This document shows, in pieces, positions 1 to 6,702 of a stretch of DNA of 8,949 nucleotides. The DNA is from Hyphomicrobiales bacterium (lineage in GTDB: Bacteria > Pseudomonadota > Alphaproteobacteria > Rhizobiales > Beijerinckiaceae), in the NCBI GenBank assembly GCA_947374125.1, contig CANCAR010000109.1, positions 1 through 8,949 of the forward strand. The letters are read 5' to 3'. Within the stretch, counting starts at the first letter, position 1; each line of letters starts with the position of its first letter. A program made the position numbers and the translations under genes. Under the pieces are notes generated by a model that did not search any database, was not told where the DNA came from, and saw only the letters and a program-made list of their open reading frames with translations.

Positions 1-2805
1 ATTTTGCGCATCGAAGACCAGCGCCGGAACCGTCAAATCCGGTACCGTAATTTGGCCTTAACCTTCGACCGTACGGGCGAAGGCATGGAACGCATCGCGC
101 TCAGTGCCCAGGGTGATCATGGCGTCTGGTCGGCCAGTGGTGCGCTAACCGGTAAAGCGGGTGAGGCCCGTCGCCTAACCATGCAGGGCAAGGATATTGC
201 CGTTTCAGAGTTTTTGGGCTTTGCCGAACCGGGCACGATACCGGTTGCCACCGACATGCCGCTTTCGCTCAACCTGACCGTCGATATTGATAAAAATAGC
301 GCGTTGACCGGACTATCAGGTGCGATTACCGGCGGTCGGGCGACCATCCTATTGGATGATCCCAAAGCGCCCCCGATCAAGGTTGATGAGGTGCACGGCG
401 AATTCACTTTATCAGATGATGGCAGCCGGATCGTCATGCCGCTCATCGAGTTTTCCAGCAGCGATACCCATTGGCGGATCAGTGGCGACGTCGCGATCCC
501 CAAAACGCCGCAAGAAGGCTGGAGTTTCGTGCTGCATAGTCAAGGCGCAACGCTTATGACGGATGCGCAAGGCCGCGCACCTTTGGCGATTGATCGTTTG
601 ACGGTCACTGGCACGGTCGAAGCAGGCTTCAGAGCCGTCCGCATATCGGCCTTTGAGGTCAAAGGGTCGGATTTGACGCTCTCGGGCAGTGCCTTAATCG
701 GCGCCGCCGATGGGCGCGATGGTCTTAAACTTGATCTTGCCACACGCCAATCGAGTGGTCTCGCATTGCTCGCCTTTTGGCCGTCCTTCCTGATCCCAGA
801 AGTAAGGTCTTATCTCGGTGAATCCATTCTGGGTGGCACGGTATTGGAGGGCTCCTACCGCCTCGATCTTGATCCCAAAGGCCTGCGTTCCGTCATCGCC
901 AAAGAAGCCATTCCCGATGAAGCAGTGGCGCTTGATTTAACGATCTCGGACGGCCGCATCAAAGTTGACAAAGGTCTCCCTCCCCTCACCCAATTGAGTG
1001 GAAAAGTTCATGTGACAGGCCAAAAAGTCGCGCTCGATATCGGATCTGGCTCGATTGACCTCGGCGCCAATCGATCTCTCGCTATTCTCGACGGCACCTA
1101 CCGCGTCAATGACACGGCCCTAATGCCCACCATCGCCGACATCAATTTCCGCTTTGCCGGAGGCGTCTCAGACTTTGCAACAGCCCTTCGCGCGGACATG
1201 ATGCAAAGTCTTTCAACCCCGCCGCTTGATCCCGCAAAGTCGAATGGCAAAATGTCAATGGCGGTCAAGCTTAGCTTTCCGCAAAAGCCCGACCTAAAGC
1301 CAAGCGATATTAAGCTCTCGGCGGAGGGTGATTTTACCGATCTTCTGATCGAAAACGCGTTTGGATCGGAAGATTTGGAGAGCGGCAAGGTCCATATCAG
1401 CGCAAACCAACAAGGGATTTTGATCAAGGGTGACGGCATCCTTGCCGGAGCGCCCGCGCAATTCGAAATGCGTCAACCGAACGGCTCAGCTACGCGCGAT
1501 GCGACGGTAACCCTCCTAATCGACGACGCTTTGCGCGAAAAGAAAGGGCTGAAAACGGCAGGCCTTCTCACCGGTCCGTTGGGACTATCCCTATCGCTCA
1601 AAGGAATTGGTGGCAAACAAGTCAAAGGCAAAGGCGAGCTCGATCTAACGAAGGCAAGCGTTTCGGGCCTCATACCGGGCTGGAGCCGCCCAGCCGGTAA
1701 AGCGCAAAAGGCAAACTTCTCCATCACCATATCGCCAGACGAAACCATCCGGCTTGATGATCTCATCATTGACGATGCCAATCTTCTGTTAAAGGGCAAA
1801 GCCGAAATCGGTCCCGATGGCGCTTTGCGCTCGGCCAATCTCTCCTCGTTGCGCATCAATCCGAACGACAAAATCAGTGCAACCTTCGAGAAGGCCACAC
1901 CGGGTTATAAAATAAGCGTTGTGGGTGATACGCTTGATGGTCGCGCATTTATTAAATCGGTTTTCTCGTCCCCGCGCGGACAAGGCAGCATCGGGCAGGA
2001 TCTTGAGCTTGATCTTAAGGTAGCAACCTTTACCGGCTTTAACAGCGAAGTCTTGAAAGGTGTCGATCTCCACGCAGCGACCCGTGGCGGCGTATTAAAG
2101 GATTTGAAAATTGACGCACGCCAAAGCCAGCAGCCCTTGACCGCCCAGCCTGCGCGTTCCGAAGCTGGACAATCGGTCATCGTGGTCCAAAGCGCGGATG
2201 CAGGCGCTCTGCTGCGGTTTACCGATCTTTATAAGCGGATGAATTCGGGTGCACTCACCTTCCAAATCAGCACGGCTGGCGAACCGTTAGAAGGCTCATT
2301 ATCGATCAAACGCTTCGCGCTCTTGGACGAAGCGACCATAGCCGACCTCAATGCGAGGGCAGGCGCGCCAGGCGGACGAGCCATCGTAACCGACCCTAAA
2401 AACGTTCAGTTTACTCGCCTCAATGCAGATTTTTCAATCGGGAGCGGCAAAATCAACATAAAAGACGGTGTTATGTCGGGCCCTGTCTTAGGCGGAACGG
2501 TCGAGGGCATGATCGATTACGCGAAGGGCAATATGGATGTAAAAGGGGCCTTTGTGCCTGCCTATCTCGTCAACAATCTCCTCAACAAGATTCCGCTTGT
2601 CGGGCAATTGCTGGGCGGGGAAAACGAAGGGCTGTTCTCAATCAATTATCGCGCCTATGGACCGATCGCAGCGCCCCAAATCACCTATAATCCGCTCTCA
2701 GCCGTTGCTCCGGGCTTTTTGCGTAAATTGTTTGACGCGGGCGGCCCAACCGATACGACACCGCTTAAAACACCGCCTAAAGCCGTACCCCTTAACCAAC
2801 CTTAA
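1..2805 (+). CDS. AsmA/YhdP-like large envelope protein, 5'-truncated by window edge
   Basis: The frame is open from the first base and stops with TAA at 2803-2805, so the gene starts upstream of the window; about 934 codons are visible. The TTG at 4 is only the first possible start codon inside the window, not a supported start. The protein consists of many short beta-rich repeats (alternating hydrophobic strands, 'GxxxLxGxL'-type turns), as in AsmA-like proteins that form long periplasmic beta-grooves. The last ~120 residues carry the recognisable AsmA C-terminal signature: a GSGKINIKDG segment, then GAFVPAYLVNNLLNKIPLVGQ with a glycine-rich turn, then NPLSAVAPGFLRKLF near the end. Family knowledge: AsmA/YhdP proteins are anchored in the inner membrane by an N-terminal helix (not in the window) and are implicated in phospholipid transfer to the outer membrane and in envelope integrity. 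The exact subfamily (YhdP/DUF3971 or another AsmA-like group) is inferred. The 3' end overlaps the convergent tyrS by 14 bp. Confidence 0.85.
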   Translation: MLRIEDQRRNRQIRYRNLALTFDRTGEGMERIALSAQGDHGVWSASGALTGKAGEARRLTMQGKDIAVSEFLGFAEPGTIPVATDMPLSLNLTVDIDKNSALTGLSGAITGGRATILLDDPKAPPIKVDEVHGEFTLSDDGSRIVMPLIEFSSSDTHWRISGDVAIPKTPQEGWSFVLHSQGATLMTDAQGRAPLAIDRLTVTGTVEAGFRAVRISAFEVKGSDLTLSGSALIGAADGRDGLKLDLATRQSSGLALLAFWPSFLIPEVRSYLGESILGGTVLEGSYRLDLDPKGLRSVIAKEAIPDEAVALDLTISDGRIKVDKGLPPLTQLSGKVHVTGQKVALDIGSGSIDLGANRSLAILDGTYRVNDTALMPTIADINFRFAGGVSDFATALRADMMQSLSTPPLDPAKSNGKMSMAVKLSFPQKPDLKPSDIKLSAEGDFTDLLIENAFGSEDLESGKVHISANQQGILIKGDGILAGAPAQFEMRQPNGSATRDATVTLLIDDALREKKGLKTAGLLTGPLGLSLSLKGIGGKQVKGKGELDLTKASVSGLIPGWSRPAGKAQKANFSITISPDETIRLDDLIIDDANLLLKGKAEIGPDGALRSANLSSLRINPNDKISATFEKATPGYKISVVGDTLDGRAFIKSVFSSPRGQGSIGQDLELDLKVATFTGFNSEVLKGVDLHAATRGGVLKDLKIDARQSQQPLTAQPARSEAGQSVIVVQSADAGALLRFTDLYKRMNSGALTFQISTAGEPLEGSLSIKRFALLDEATIADLNARAGAPGGRAIVTDPKNVQFTRLNADFSIGSGKINIKDGVMSGPVLGGTVEGMIDYAKGNMDVKGAFVPAYLVNNLLNKIPLVGQLLGGENEGLFSINYRAYGPIAAPQITYNPLSAVAPGFLRKLFDAGGPTDTTPLKTPPKAVPLNQP

Positions 2806-4051
2806 TCAACACATGCTTCTTTTTGCCCATGGAAAGCTTAATCGCGCCGTCGCGCATGTGATCCCGGCTCAAGATCAACCGAGGGTCTGAAACCCCCTCA
2901 TCATTGACCCTTAAACCGCCGCCCTGAATAAGCCGCCGGGCTTCCCCCGTTGAAGCAACCAGACCCGCCGTAACAAAAGCAGCCAAGACACCCAATCCCT
3001 CACCGAATTCGGCATCGGAAACGGTTACAGTTGGCAGAGTTTCGGAGGCCATTCCCTGTTCAAAGGTCTGGCGCGCTGTCTCCGCCGCTTCATTGGCGGC
3101 AGCCCGGCTATGCAGCAAAGCGGTAGCCTCCGTTGCCAGAACTTTTTTGGCCTCGTTGATTTCTGCGCCGCCAAGATTTGAAAGCCGGGCGATCTCGTCC
3201 ATCGGCAAAGTCGTAAAGAGCTTTAAAAACCGCGATACGTCGGCATCCTCGGTATTGCGCCAAAATTGCCAGTAGTCATACGGGCTGAACATATCAGCAT
3301 TCAGCCATACCGCGCCCGATGCGGTCTTGCCCATCTTAGCGCCCGAGGCAGTCGTCAAAAGCGGCGTCGTTAAAGCATAAAGCTGCTGCGCACCCATGCG
3401 GCGGCCAAGATCAACCCCATTGACGATATTGCCCCATTGATCGGAACCACCCATCTGCAGACAGCAGTCATAATTTCGTGATAATTCAAAGAAATCATAG
3501 CTTTGCAAGATCATGTAGTTAAATTCGATGAAGGAAAGTTCCTGCTCGCGATCCAGCCGAAGCTTTACCGAATCCATCGACAACATCCGGTTGATCGAAA
3601 AATGGCGACCAATATCGCGTAGCATATCGATATAATTGAGCTTGGTGAGCCATTCGGCATTGTCGACCATTATGGCCCCATTGCCTTCCGACCCATAGGA
3701 AAGCAACTTGCCGAAAACGCCTTTAATGCTGTCTTTATTTCCCTCAATCTGCTCAACCGTTAGCAGCTTTCGTGTCTCATCCTTGCCAGATGGATCGCCA
3801 ACCCGGGTGGTGCCTCCTCCCATCAAGGTTATTGGCCGATGACCCGTCTGCTGCAACCAATGCAGCATCATGGCGGAGATCAGATTGCCAATATGGAGCG
3901 AAGGTGCCGTACAATCATAGCCGACATAGGCGGTAATCCTGCCGGTGCGGGCCTTTTCGTCAAGACCTGCAAAGTCGGAGCATTGATGAATAAATCCCCG
4001 CTCGGACAAAACACGGAGAAAATCGGATTTCGGCTGGAATTCACTTGTCAT
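2792..4051 (-). CDS. tyrS: tyrosyl-tRNA synthetase (TyrRS), complete
   Basis: The 419-residue protein has the usual length for bacterial TyrRS. It charges tRNA-Tyr with tyrosine in the cytoplasm. Class I signatures are visible in order: the tyrosine-pocket region YVGYDCTAPSLHIGN with the HIGH-type motif as HIGN at residues 53-56; the conserved GGGTTRVGDPSGK loop (~78-90); the tyrosine-binding helix YMILQSYDF (~179-187); GGSDQWGNI (201-209); and the KMSKS-type loop as KMGKT (239-243). The C-terminal ~65 residues (GEARRLIQGGGLRVNDEGV...) form an S4 RNA-binding domain. The ATG at 4049-4051 is supported by an AGGGG Shine-Dalgarno at 4058-4062 (minus strand) with 6-nt spacing. The gene is transcribed away from the M48 protease gene and into the AsmA-like gene; its stop codon lies inside that gene's last codons. 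All catalytic motifs are intact. Confidence 0.97.
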   Translation of the reverse strand: MTSEFQPKSDFLRVLSERGFIHQCSDFAGLDEKARTGRITAYVGYDCTAPSLHIGNLISAMMLHWLQQTGHRPITLMGGGTTRVGDPSGKDETRKLLTVEQIEGNKDSIKGVFGKLLSYGSEGNGAIMVDNAEWLTKLNYIDMLRDIGRHFSINRMLSMDSVKLRLDREQELSFIEFNYMILQSYDFFELSRNYDCCLQMGGSDQWGNIVNGVDLGRRMGAQQLYALTTPLLTTASGAKMGKTASGAVWLNADMFSPYDYWQFWRNTEDADVSRFLKLFTTLPMDEIARLSNLGGAEINEAKKVLATEATALLHSRAAANEAAETARQTFEQGMASETLPTVTVSDAEFGEGLGVLAAFVTAGLVASTGEARRLIQGGGLRVNDEGVSDPRLILSRDHMRDGAIKLSMGKKKHVLIKVG

Positions 4052-4081
4052 GACAGACCCCTATTCGCGGCGGCGAGATGT

Positions 4082-4133
4082 AAGGGCAAAGGCTGTTTTG
4101 GGCAAGTGACACTGAATTAAACGCATTGCCCTT
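4082..4133 (-). repeat. Competing inverted repeats in the tyrS upstream region
   Basis: Read on the minus strand, AAGGGCAA (4133-4126) can pair perfectly over 8 bp with TTGCCCTT (4089-4082). Six of its bases (GGGCAA) can instead pair with TTGCCC at 4105-4100. The two pairings exclude each other. They lie 20-75 nt before the tyrS SD, so they may be in the tyrS leader RNA, or they may only be repeated DNA words around the promoter. No transcription start is known, and a role is not established. Confidence 0.25.
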
Positions 4134-4250
4134 CTTGCGCCGCGATTGAGCCCTAAATACCAGCCTTCGTGATACGGATTGAATTGACGATTTGAGCAAA
4201 ACCCCGCAACGTTTTCAGGATCACATGATCGCGATGACGAGAATGCACCG

Positions 4251-5630
4251 ATGAACCAAGGATGGCGAGAGCGTGCCACGCTAGGCTTTTTGGCCTTTGC
4301 GTTTCTTAATGCCCAACTGTCCCAATCTGCGCTCGCCCAGTCGGGCAGACGCGGCATTGTGCGGGATACCGAAATCGAGCTTTTGTTGCGCGATTATGCT
4401 GCCCCTATTTTCCAAGCGGCTGGCATTGGCAAAGGCTCGATCCGTATCGCTCTTATGGATGACCGCTCCTTTAATGCCTTTGTAACCGATGGTCGCCGGA
4501 TGTTCATCAATACCGGCACGCTGATGGACGCCAAAACGCCCAATGAAATCATCGGCGTCATCGCCCATGAATCGGGCCATGTGGCAGGCGGGCATCTGAC
4601 CCGGCAACGCGAGCAAATGGCTGCCGCGCAGATGATGGCGGTAGCAGGCGTCTTGCTCGGAGCGGGCGCAATGGTGGCGGGTTCTGGAAGCCGCGGTTCA
4701 AACACAGGCAATGGCGGCGTTGGCGTTATGCTAGGCGCGCAGGAGCTCGCAGGGCGGACGCTTTTGTCGTATCAGCGCGGCGAAGAACAGGCGGCTGACC
4801 GGGCAGCTATAAAATATCTTGAAATGACCTCTCAGTCGCCCAAAGGCCTGCTCGATACGTTTAAGCGCCTCAGCGATGATATGATGTTCAAGACGGAGGG
4901 CATTGATCCCTATCTGATGAGCCATCCGATGCCGCAAGACCGTATCGCTAATTTGGAAACCCTGGTGATGGCGAGCGGCAATTATAAGGCGAAGGATCCG
5001 GCAGGGTTACAAGCCCGCCATGAGATGATGAAGGCGAAGCTTTTAGGCTTTGTGGGTAAGCCGGAAGAGGTAAACCGCAAATTCCCCTTATCCGACACCT
5101 CCCTTCCCGCCCGCTATGCCCACGCCATTCTCGATTATCGCTATAAGAAAACGAACGAATCCTTGGCGGCAATTGAGGATCTCATTCGGGCAAGGTCAGA
5201 AAATCCCTATTTCTGGGAATTGAAAGGCCAGGTCTTATTGGAATCGGGCCGCGCGCGCGAGGCTGTAACGGCTTTACGCCGATCAAGTGGGTTGGCCCCT
5301 GATGCCGGGCTTATTCGTGGACTTTTGGGCCGCGCCTTGCTGGCAACGGGGGAAGAGTCCAATCTGCCGGATGCGACGCGTGAATTATCGAACGCCGTCC
5401 AGCGCGAGCCTGATGATCTGGAGACGTGGAGAAGTCTTTCCATCGCCTACGGGAATCAGGGCAATATCGGAATGGCGGAGTATAGTGCCGCGCAAGAAGC
5501 TTTCTTGATCGGCGACCAACAATCTGCCGTAAACCACGCGGCAAAGGCCAAAAAGCTGCTGCCTCCTGGATCCCCCACTGCGCTGAAAGCCGATGATATT
5601 TTGAATTATCGAACAAAACGCCTTAATTGA
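4251..5630 (+). CDS. Secreted M48-family metalloprotease with C-terminal TPR repeats (BepA-like)
   Basis: The predicted protein has 459 residues, close to E. coli BepA in size. Residues ~1-29 look like a Sec signal peptide: a charged start, a hydrophobic core (LGFLAFAF), then SALA before QS, with no lipobox cysteine, so it should be periplasmic. The zinc site is HESGH at 106-110. The third ligand is probably E179 in RGEEQAAD, because M48 enzymes place this Glu four residues before the Asp (D183). Between them lies a hydrophobic then Gly/Ser/Asn-rich loop (~128-160), typical of this family. The region from ~284 to the end contains helical TPR-type repeats (YFWELKGQVLLESGRAREAV, DLETWRSLSIAYGNQGN). 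BepA-type proteins act in quality control and assembly of outer-membrane proteins such as LptD; here that role is inferred. The ATG at 4251 is the first start codon after the in-frame stop at 4185-4187. Only a weak GAG (4239-4241) serves as SD. The downstream DsbA-like gene is probably cotranscribed. Confidence 0.9.
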   Translation: MNQGWRERATLGFLAFAFLNAQLSQSALAQSGRRGIVRDTEIELLLRDYAAPIFQAAGIGKGSIRIALMDDRSFNAFVTDGRRMFINTGTLMDAKTPNEIIGVIAHESGHVAGGHLTRQREQMAAAQMMAVAGVLLGAGAMVAGSGSRGSNTGNGGVGVMLGAQELAGRTLLSYQRGEEQAADRAAIKYLEMTSQSPKGLLDTFKRLSDDMMFKTEGIDPYLMSHPMPQDRIANLETLVMASGNYKAKDPAGLQARHEMMKAKLLGFVGKPEEVNRKFPLSDTSLPARYAHAILDYRYKKTNESLAAIEDLIRARSENPYFWELKGQVLLESGRAREAVTALRRSSGLAPDAGLIRGLLGRALLATGEESNLPDATRELSNAVQREPDDLETWRSLSIAYGNQGNIGMAEYSAAQEAFLIGDQQSAVNHAAKAKKLLPPGSPTALKADDILNYRTKRLN

Positions 5631-5637
5631 ACTGTTT

Positions 5638-5641
5638 GGAG
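5638..5641 (+). promoter_or_regulatory. Shine-Dalgarno GGAG that decides the DsbA-like start
   Basis: GGAG lies 6 nt before the ATG at 5648. An in-frame TTG at 5627, overlapping the stop of the M48 gene, would add seven residues (MNCLENI) ahead of the signal peptide, but it has no comparable SD at the right distance. The ATG start also gives a normal signal peptide. Confidence 0.7.
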
Positions 5642-5647
5642 AATATC

Positions 5648-6418
5648 ATGACCCTCGTCCGCCGCCTTGCTGTTCTTCTGGGAGCCCTGCTCCTATTCGC
5701 CTCGGCACCTCTCGCATTCGCAGAAGAACCTCTATCGGAAGCCCGCAAGGCCGAGATCGGCGAACTCGTCAAATCCTACCTCATCGCCCATCCCGAAGTG
5801 ATCCAGGAAGCCCTCAACGCGCTCGACCAACGACAAAAGGATGCCGAACTTGCATCGCAAAAATCGGCGCTTGCTTCTATTTCTGCCGATTTGCTCAAAG
5901 CCGAAAATGGGATCGTGCTTGGCAATCCAATGGGCGATGTCACTTTGGTCGAGTTTTTTGATTATAATTGTGGCTATTGCAAAAAATCGCTCTCCGACAT
6001 GATGGGCCTGATGAAGAGCGATCCCAAGCTTCGGCTCGTTTTGCGCGACTTCCCCGTTCTGGGGCCTGATTCGGTTGAAGCCTCCGTCGTCGCCCTCGCG
6101 CTGCGCAAACAGTTCAAAGGCGATCAATATATGGCCTTCCATCAAAAGCTCTTGATGTCGCGCGGGCGCGTCGGAAAAGACTCAGCGCTTCAAGCCGCAC
6201 GCGATCTAGGTGCCGATATGGCCCGTCTCACCAAGGATATCGAATCGGGCGACTCAAAGACCCTTATCGAGTCGACTGTTCGCGCTGCCGATTCGCTGCG
6301 CATTGGCGGCACGCCGTCCTTCGTCGTGGGAGACGGTGTTATTGTTGGCGCTGTTGGGGAGGAAACGCTCGCCTCTGCGATCAAATCCGTCCGTGCCTGC
6401 GGCAAAGCCACCTGTTGA
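5648..6418 (+). CDS. Secreted DsbA-family thiol-disulfide protein (ScsC/Com1-like)
   Basis: From the ATG at 5648 the protein has 256 residues. A signal peptide (MTLVRRLAVLLGALLLFASA...AFA) should be cleaved after about A25, giving a periplasmic protein. Residues ~30-80 form a charged helical segment (EARKAEIGELVKSYLIAHPEVIQEALNAL...) resembling the N-terminal oligomerisation region of ScsC-type proteins. The thioredoxin-fold part begins with VTLVEFFDYNCGYCKK, placing the CGYC redox site at C108-C111. The cis-proline loop is GGTPSFVVGD (T222-P223), which matches DsbA-like proteins. Expected role: oxidising or isomerising cysteines in exported proteins; the sequence does not show which. A second cysteine pair, C251 and C256, ends the protein (CGKATC). 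The gene follows the M48 protease gene by 17 bp and precedes a terminator, so it is the last gene of that unit. The family is clear; the exact subfamily is inferred. Confidence 0.9.
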   Translation: MTLVRRLAVLLGALLLFASAPLAFAEEPLSEARKAEIGELVKSYLIAHPEVIQEALNALDQRQKDAELASQKSALASISADLLKAENGIVLGNPMGDVTLVEFFDYNCGYCKKSLSDMMGLMKSDPKLRLVLRDFPVLGPDSVEASVVALALRKQFKGDQYMAFHQKLLMSRGRVGKDSALQAARDLGADMARLTKDIESGDSKTLIESTVRAADSLRIGGTPSFVVGDGVIVGAVGEETLASAIKSVRACGKATC

Positions 6419-6430
6419 TATCCAGTTGAA

Positions 6431-6476
6431 TGGTTTGCTGAGGTCATAATTTCATCACCTCAGCGAATCGCTTTTT
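6431..6476 (+). terminator. Rho-independent terminator after the DsbA-like gene
   Basis: A perfect 8-bp stem GCTGAGGT/ACCTCAGC (6437-6444 with 6457-6464) has a 12-nt loop. It extends outward by six more pairs, three of them G-U (6431-6436 with 6465-6470). A TTTTT run at 6472-6476 follows directly. It starts 12 nt after the stop codon. The minus-strand reading has no T-tract, so it terminates only rightward transcripts. Confidence 0.85.
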
Positions 6477-6623
6477 ACGAGTTTGAGCCAAAATATAGGG
6501 TCGAAAAATCGACTCGCTGTAGCCTTTTGCACGCCTCATGCACGGGATGGTTTTAATCGAATTCACTACACGCTTAGGGTGTATAGTGAAATTCTCTTTT
6601 AGAATCCGACACTTGCAGGACTC
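6465..6623. promoter_or_regulatory. Four GANTC (CcrM-type methylation) sites before the nrdJ promoter
   Basis: GANTC occurs at 6465-6469 (GAATC, inside the terminator stem), 6511-6515 (GACTC), 6602-6606 (GAATC) and 6619-6623 (GACTC). One is expected per ~256 bp by chance, and here there are four in 159 bp. In alphaproteobacteria CcrM methylates this site, and the methylation state influences cell-cycle promoters. That it does so here is inference. Confidence 0.4.
6559..6594. repeat. Imperfect inverted repeat in the spacer before nrdJ
   Basis: The left arm GAATTCACTACAC (6559-6571) is complementary to the right arm GTGTATAGTGAAATTC (6579-6594) over 13 pairs, with a 1-base and a 2-base bulge in the right arm and a 7-nt centre. 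TCTCTTTT (6593-6600) overlaps the end of the right arm. It could be an operator, a weak second terminator or the end of a small RNA. The right arm also contains TATAGT (6582-6587), identical to the -10 candidate downstream. Confidence 0.4.
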
Positions 6624-6633
6624 TTTGGGGTTA

Positions 6634-6649
6634 TTAACGCTTAATTAAC
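6634..6649 (+). promoter_or_regulatory. CtrA box (TTAA-N7-TTAAC) upstream of nrdJ
   Basis: TTAA at 6634-6637, seven bases, then TTAAC at 6645-6649 match the published CtrA full-site consensus exactly. CtrA is the alphaproteobacterial cell-cycle response regulator. The box covers the -35 region of the TATAGT -10 candidate (6664-6669), the usual position for CtrA-activated promoters. The surrounding sequence is AT-rich, so a chance match is possible; activation or repression is not shown by the sequence. Confidence 0.55.
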
Positions 6650-6669
6650 GTTTACCCACAACATATAGT
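6641..6669 (+). promoter_or_regulatory. Candidate nrdJ promoter
   Basis: The -10 candidate TATAGT (6664-6669) matches five of six TATAAT positions. The -35 position, 17 bp upstream (TTAATT, 6641-6646), is poor and overlaps the CtrA box, as at activator-dependent promoters. Transcription would start near 6676, giving a leader of about 340 nt. A weaker alternative is TTGACG at 6708-6713, whose -10 17 bp later is poor (TACGGT, 6731-6736). Confidence 0.4.
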
Positions 6670-6671
6670 CA
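6656..6671 (+). promoter_or_regulatory. NrdR box 1 upstream of nrdJ
   Basis: CCACAACATATAGTCA matches the NrdR consensus acaCwAtATaTwGtgt at 12 of 16 positions, including all six strongly conserved ones (C4, A6, A8, T9, T11, G13). NrdR is the nucleotide-sensing repressor of ribonucleotide reductase genes. The box covers the -10 candidate, so bound NrdR would block the promoter. The consensus is from memory. Confidence 0.6.
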
Positions 6672-6686
6672 TATTACAAATTAGAC

Positions 6687-6702
6687 ACGCTAAACCTTGA
6701 TT
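6687..6702 (+). promoter_or_regulatory. NrdR box 2 upstream of nrdJ (weaker)
   Basis: ACGCTAAACCTTGATT matches the NrdR consensus at 10 of 16 positions and at five of six core positions; the central T is C. Alone it is weak. Its centre lies 31 bp from that of box 1, with 15 bp between the boxes, which is the spacing known for paired NrdR boxes on one helix face. Confidence 0.5.

Noticed and set aside
4061..4357. 98-codon minus-strand open frame over the tyrS/M48 spacer and the start of the M48 gene
   Set aside because: It lies largely antisense to the M48 signal-peptide region, has no family resemblance, and its composition looks like a shadow frame.
5627..5647. Upstream TTG start for the DsbA-like gene, overlapping the M48 stop
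   Set aside because: It lacks a proper SD and adds residues ahead of a normal signal peptide; ATG 5648 has GGAG at ideal spacing.
6652..6660. DnaA-box-like TTACCCACA
   Set aside because: It has one mismatch to TTATCCACA at a conserved T, is isolated, and overlaps the stronger NrdR box 1.
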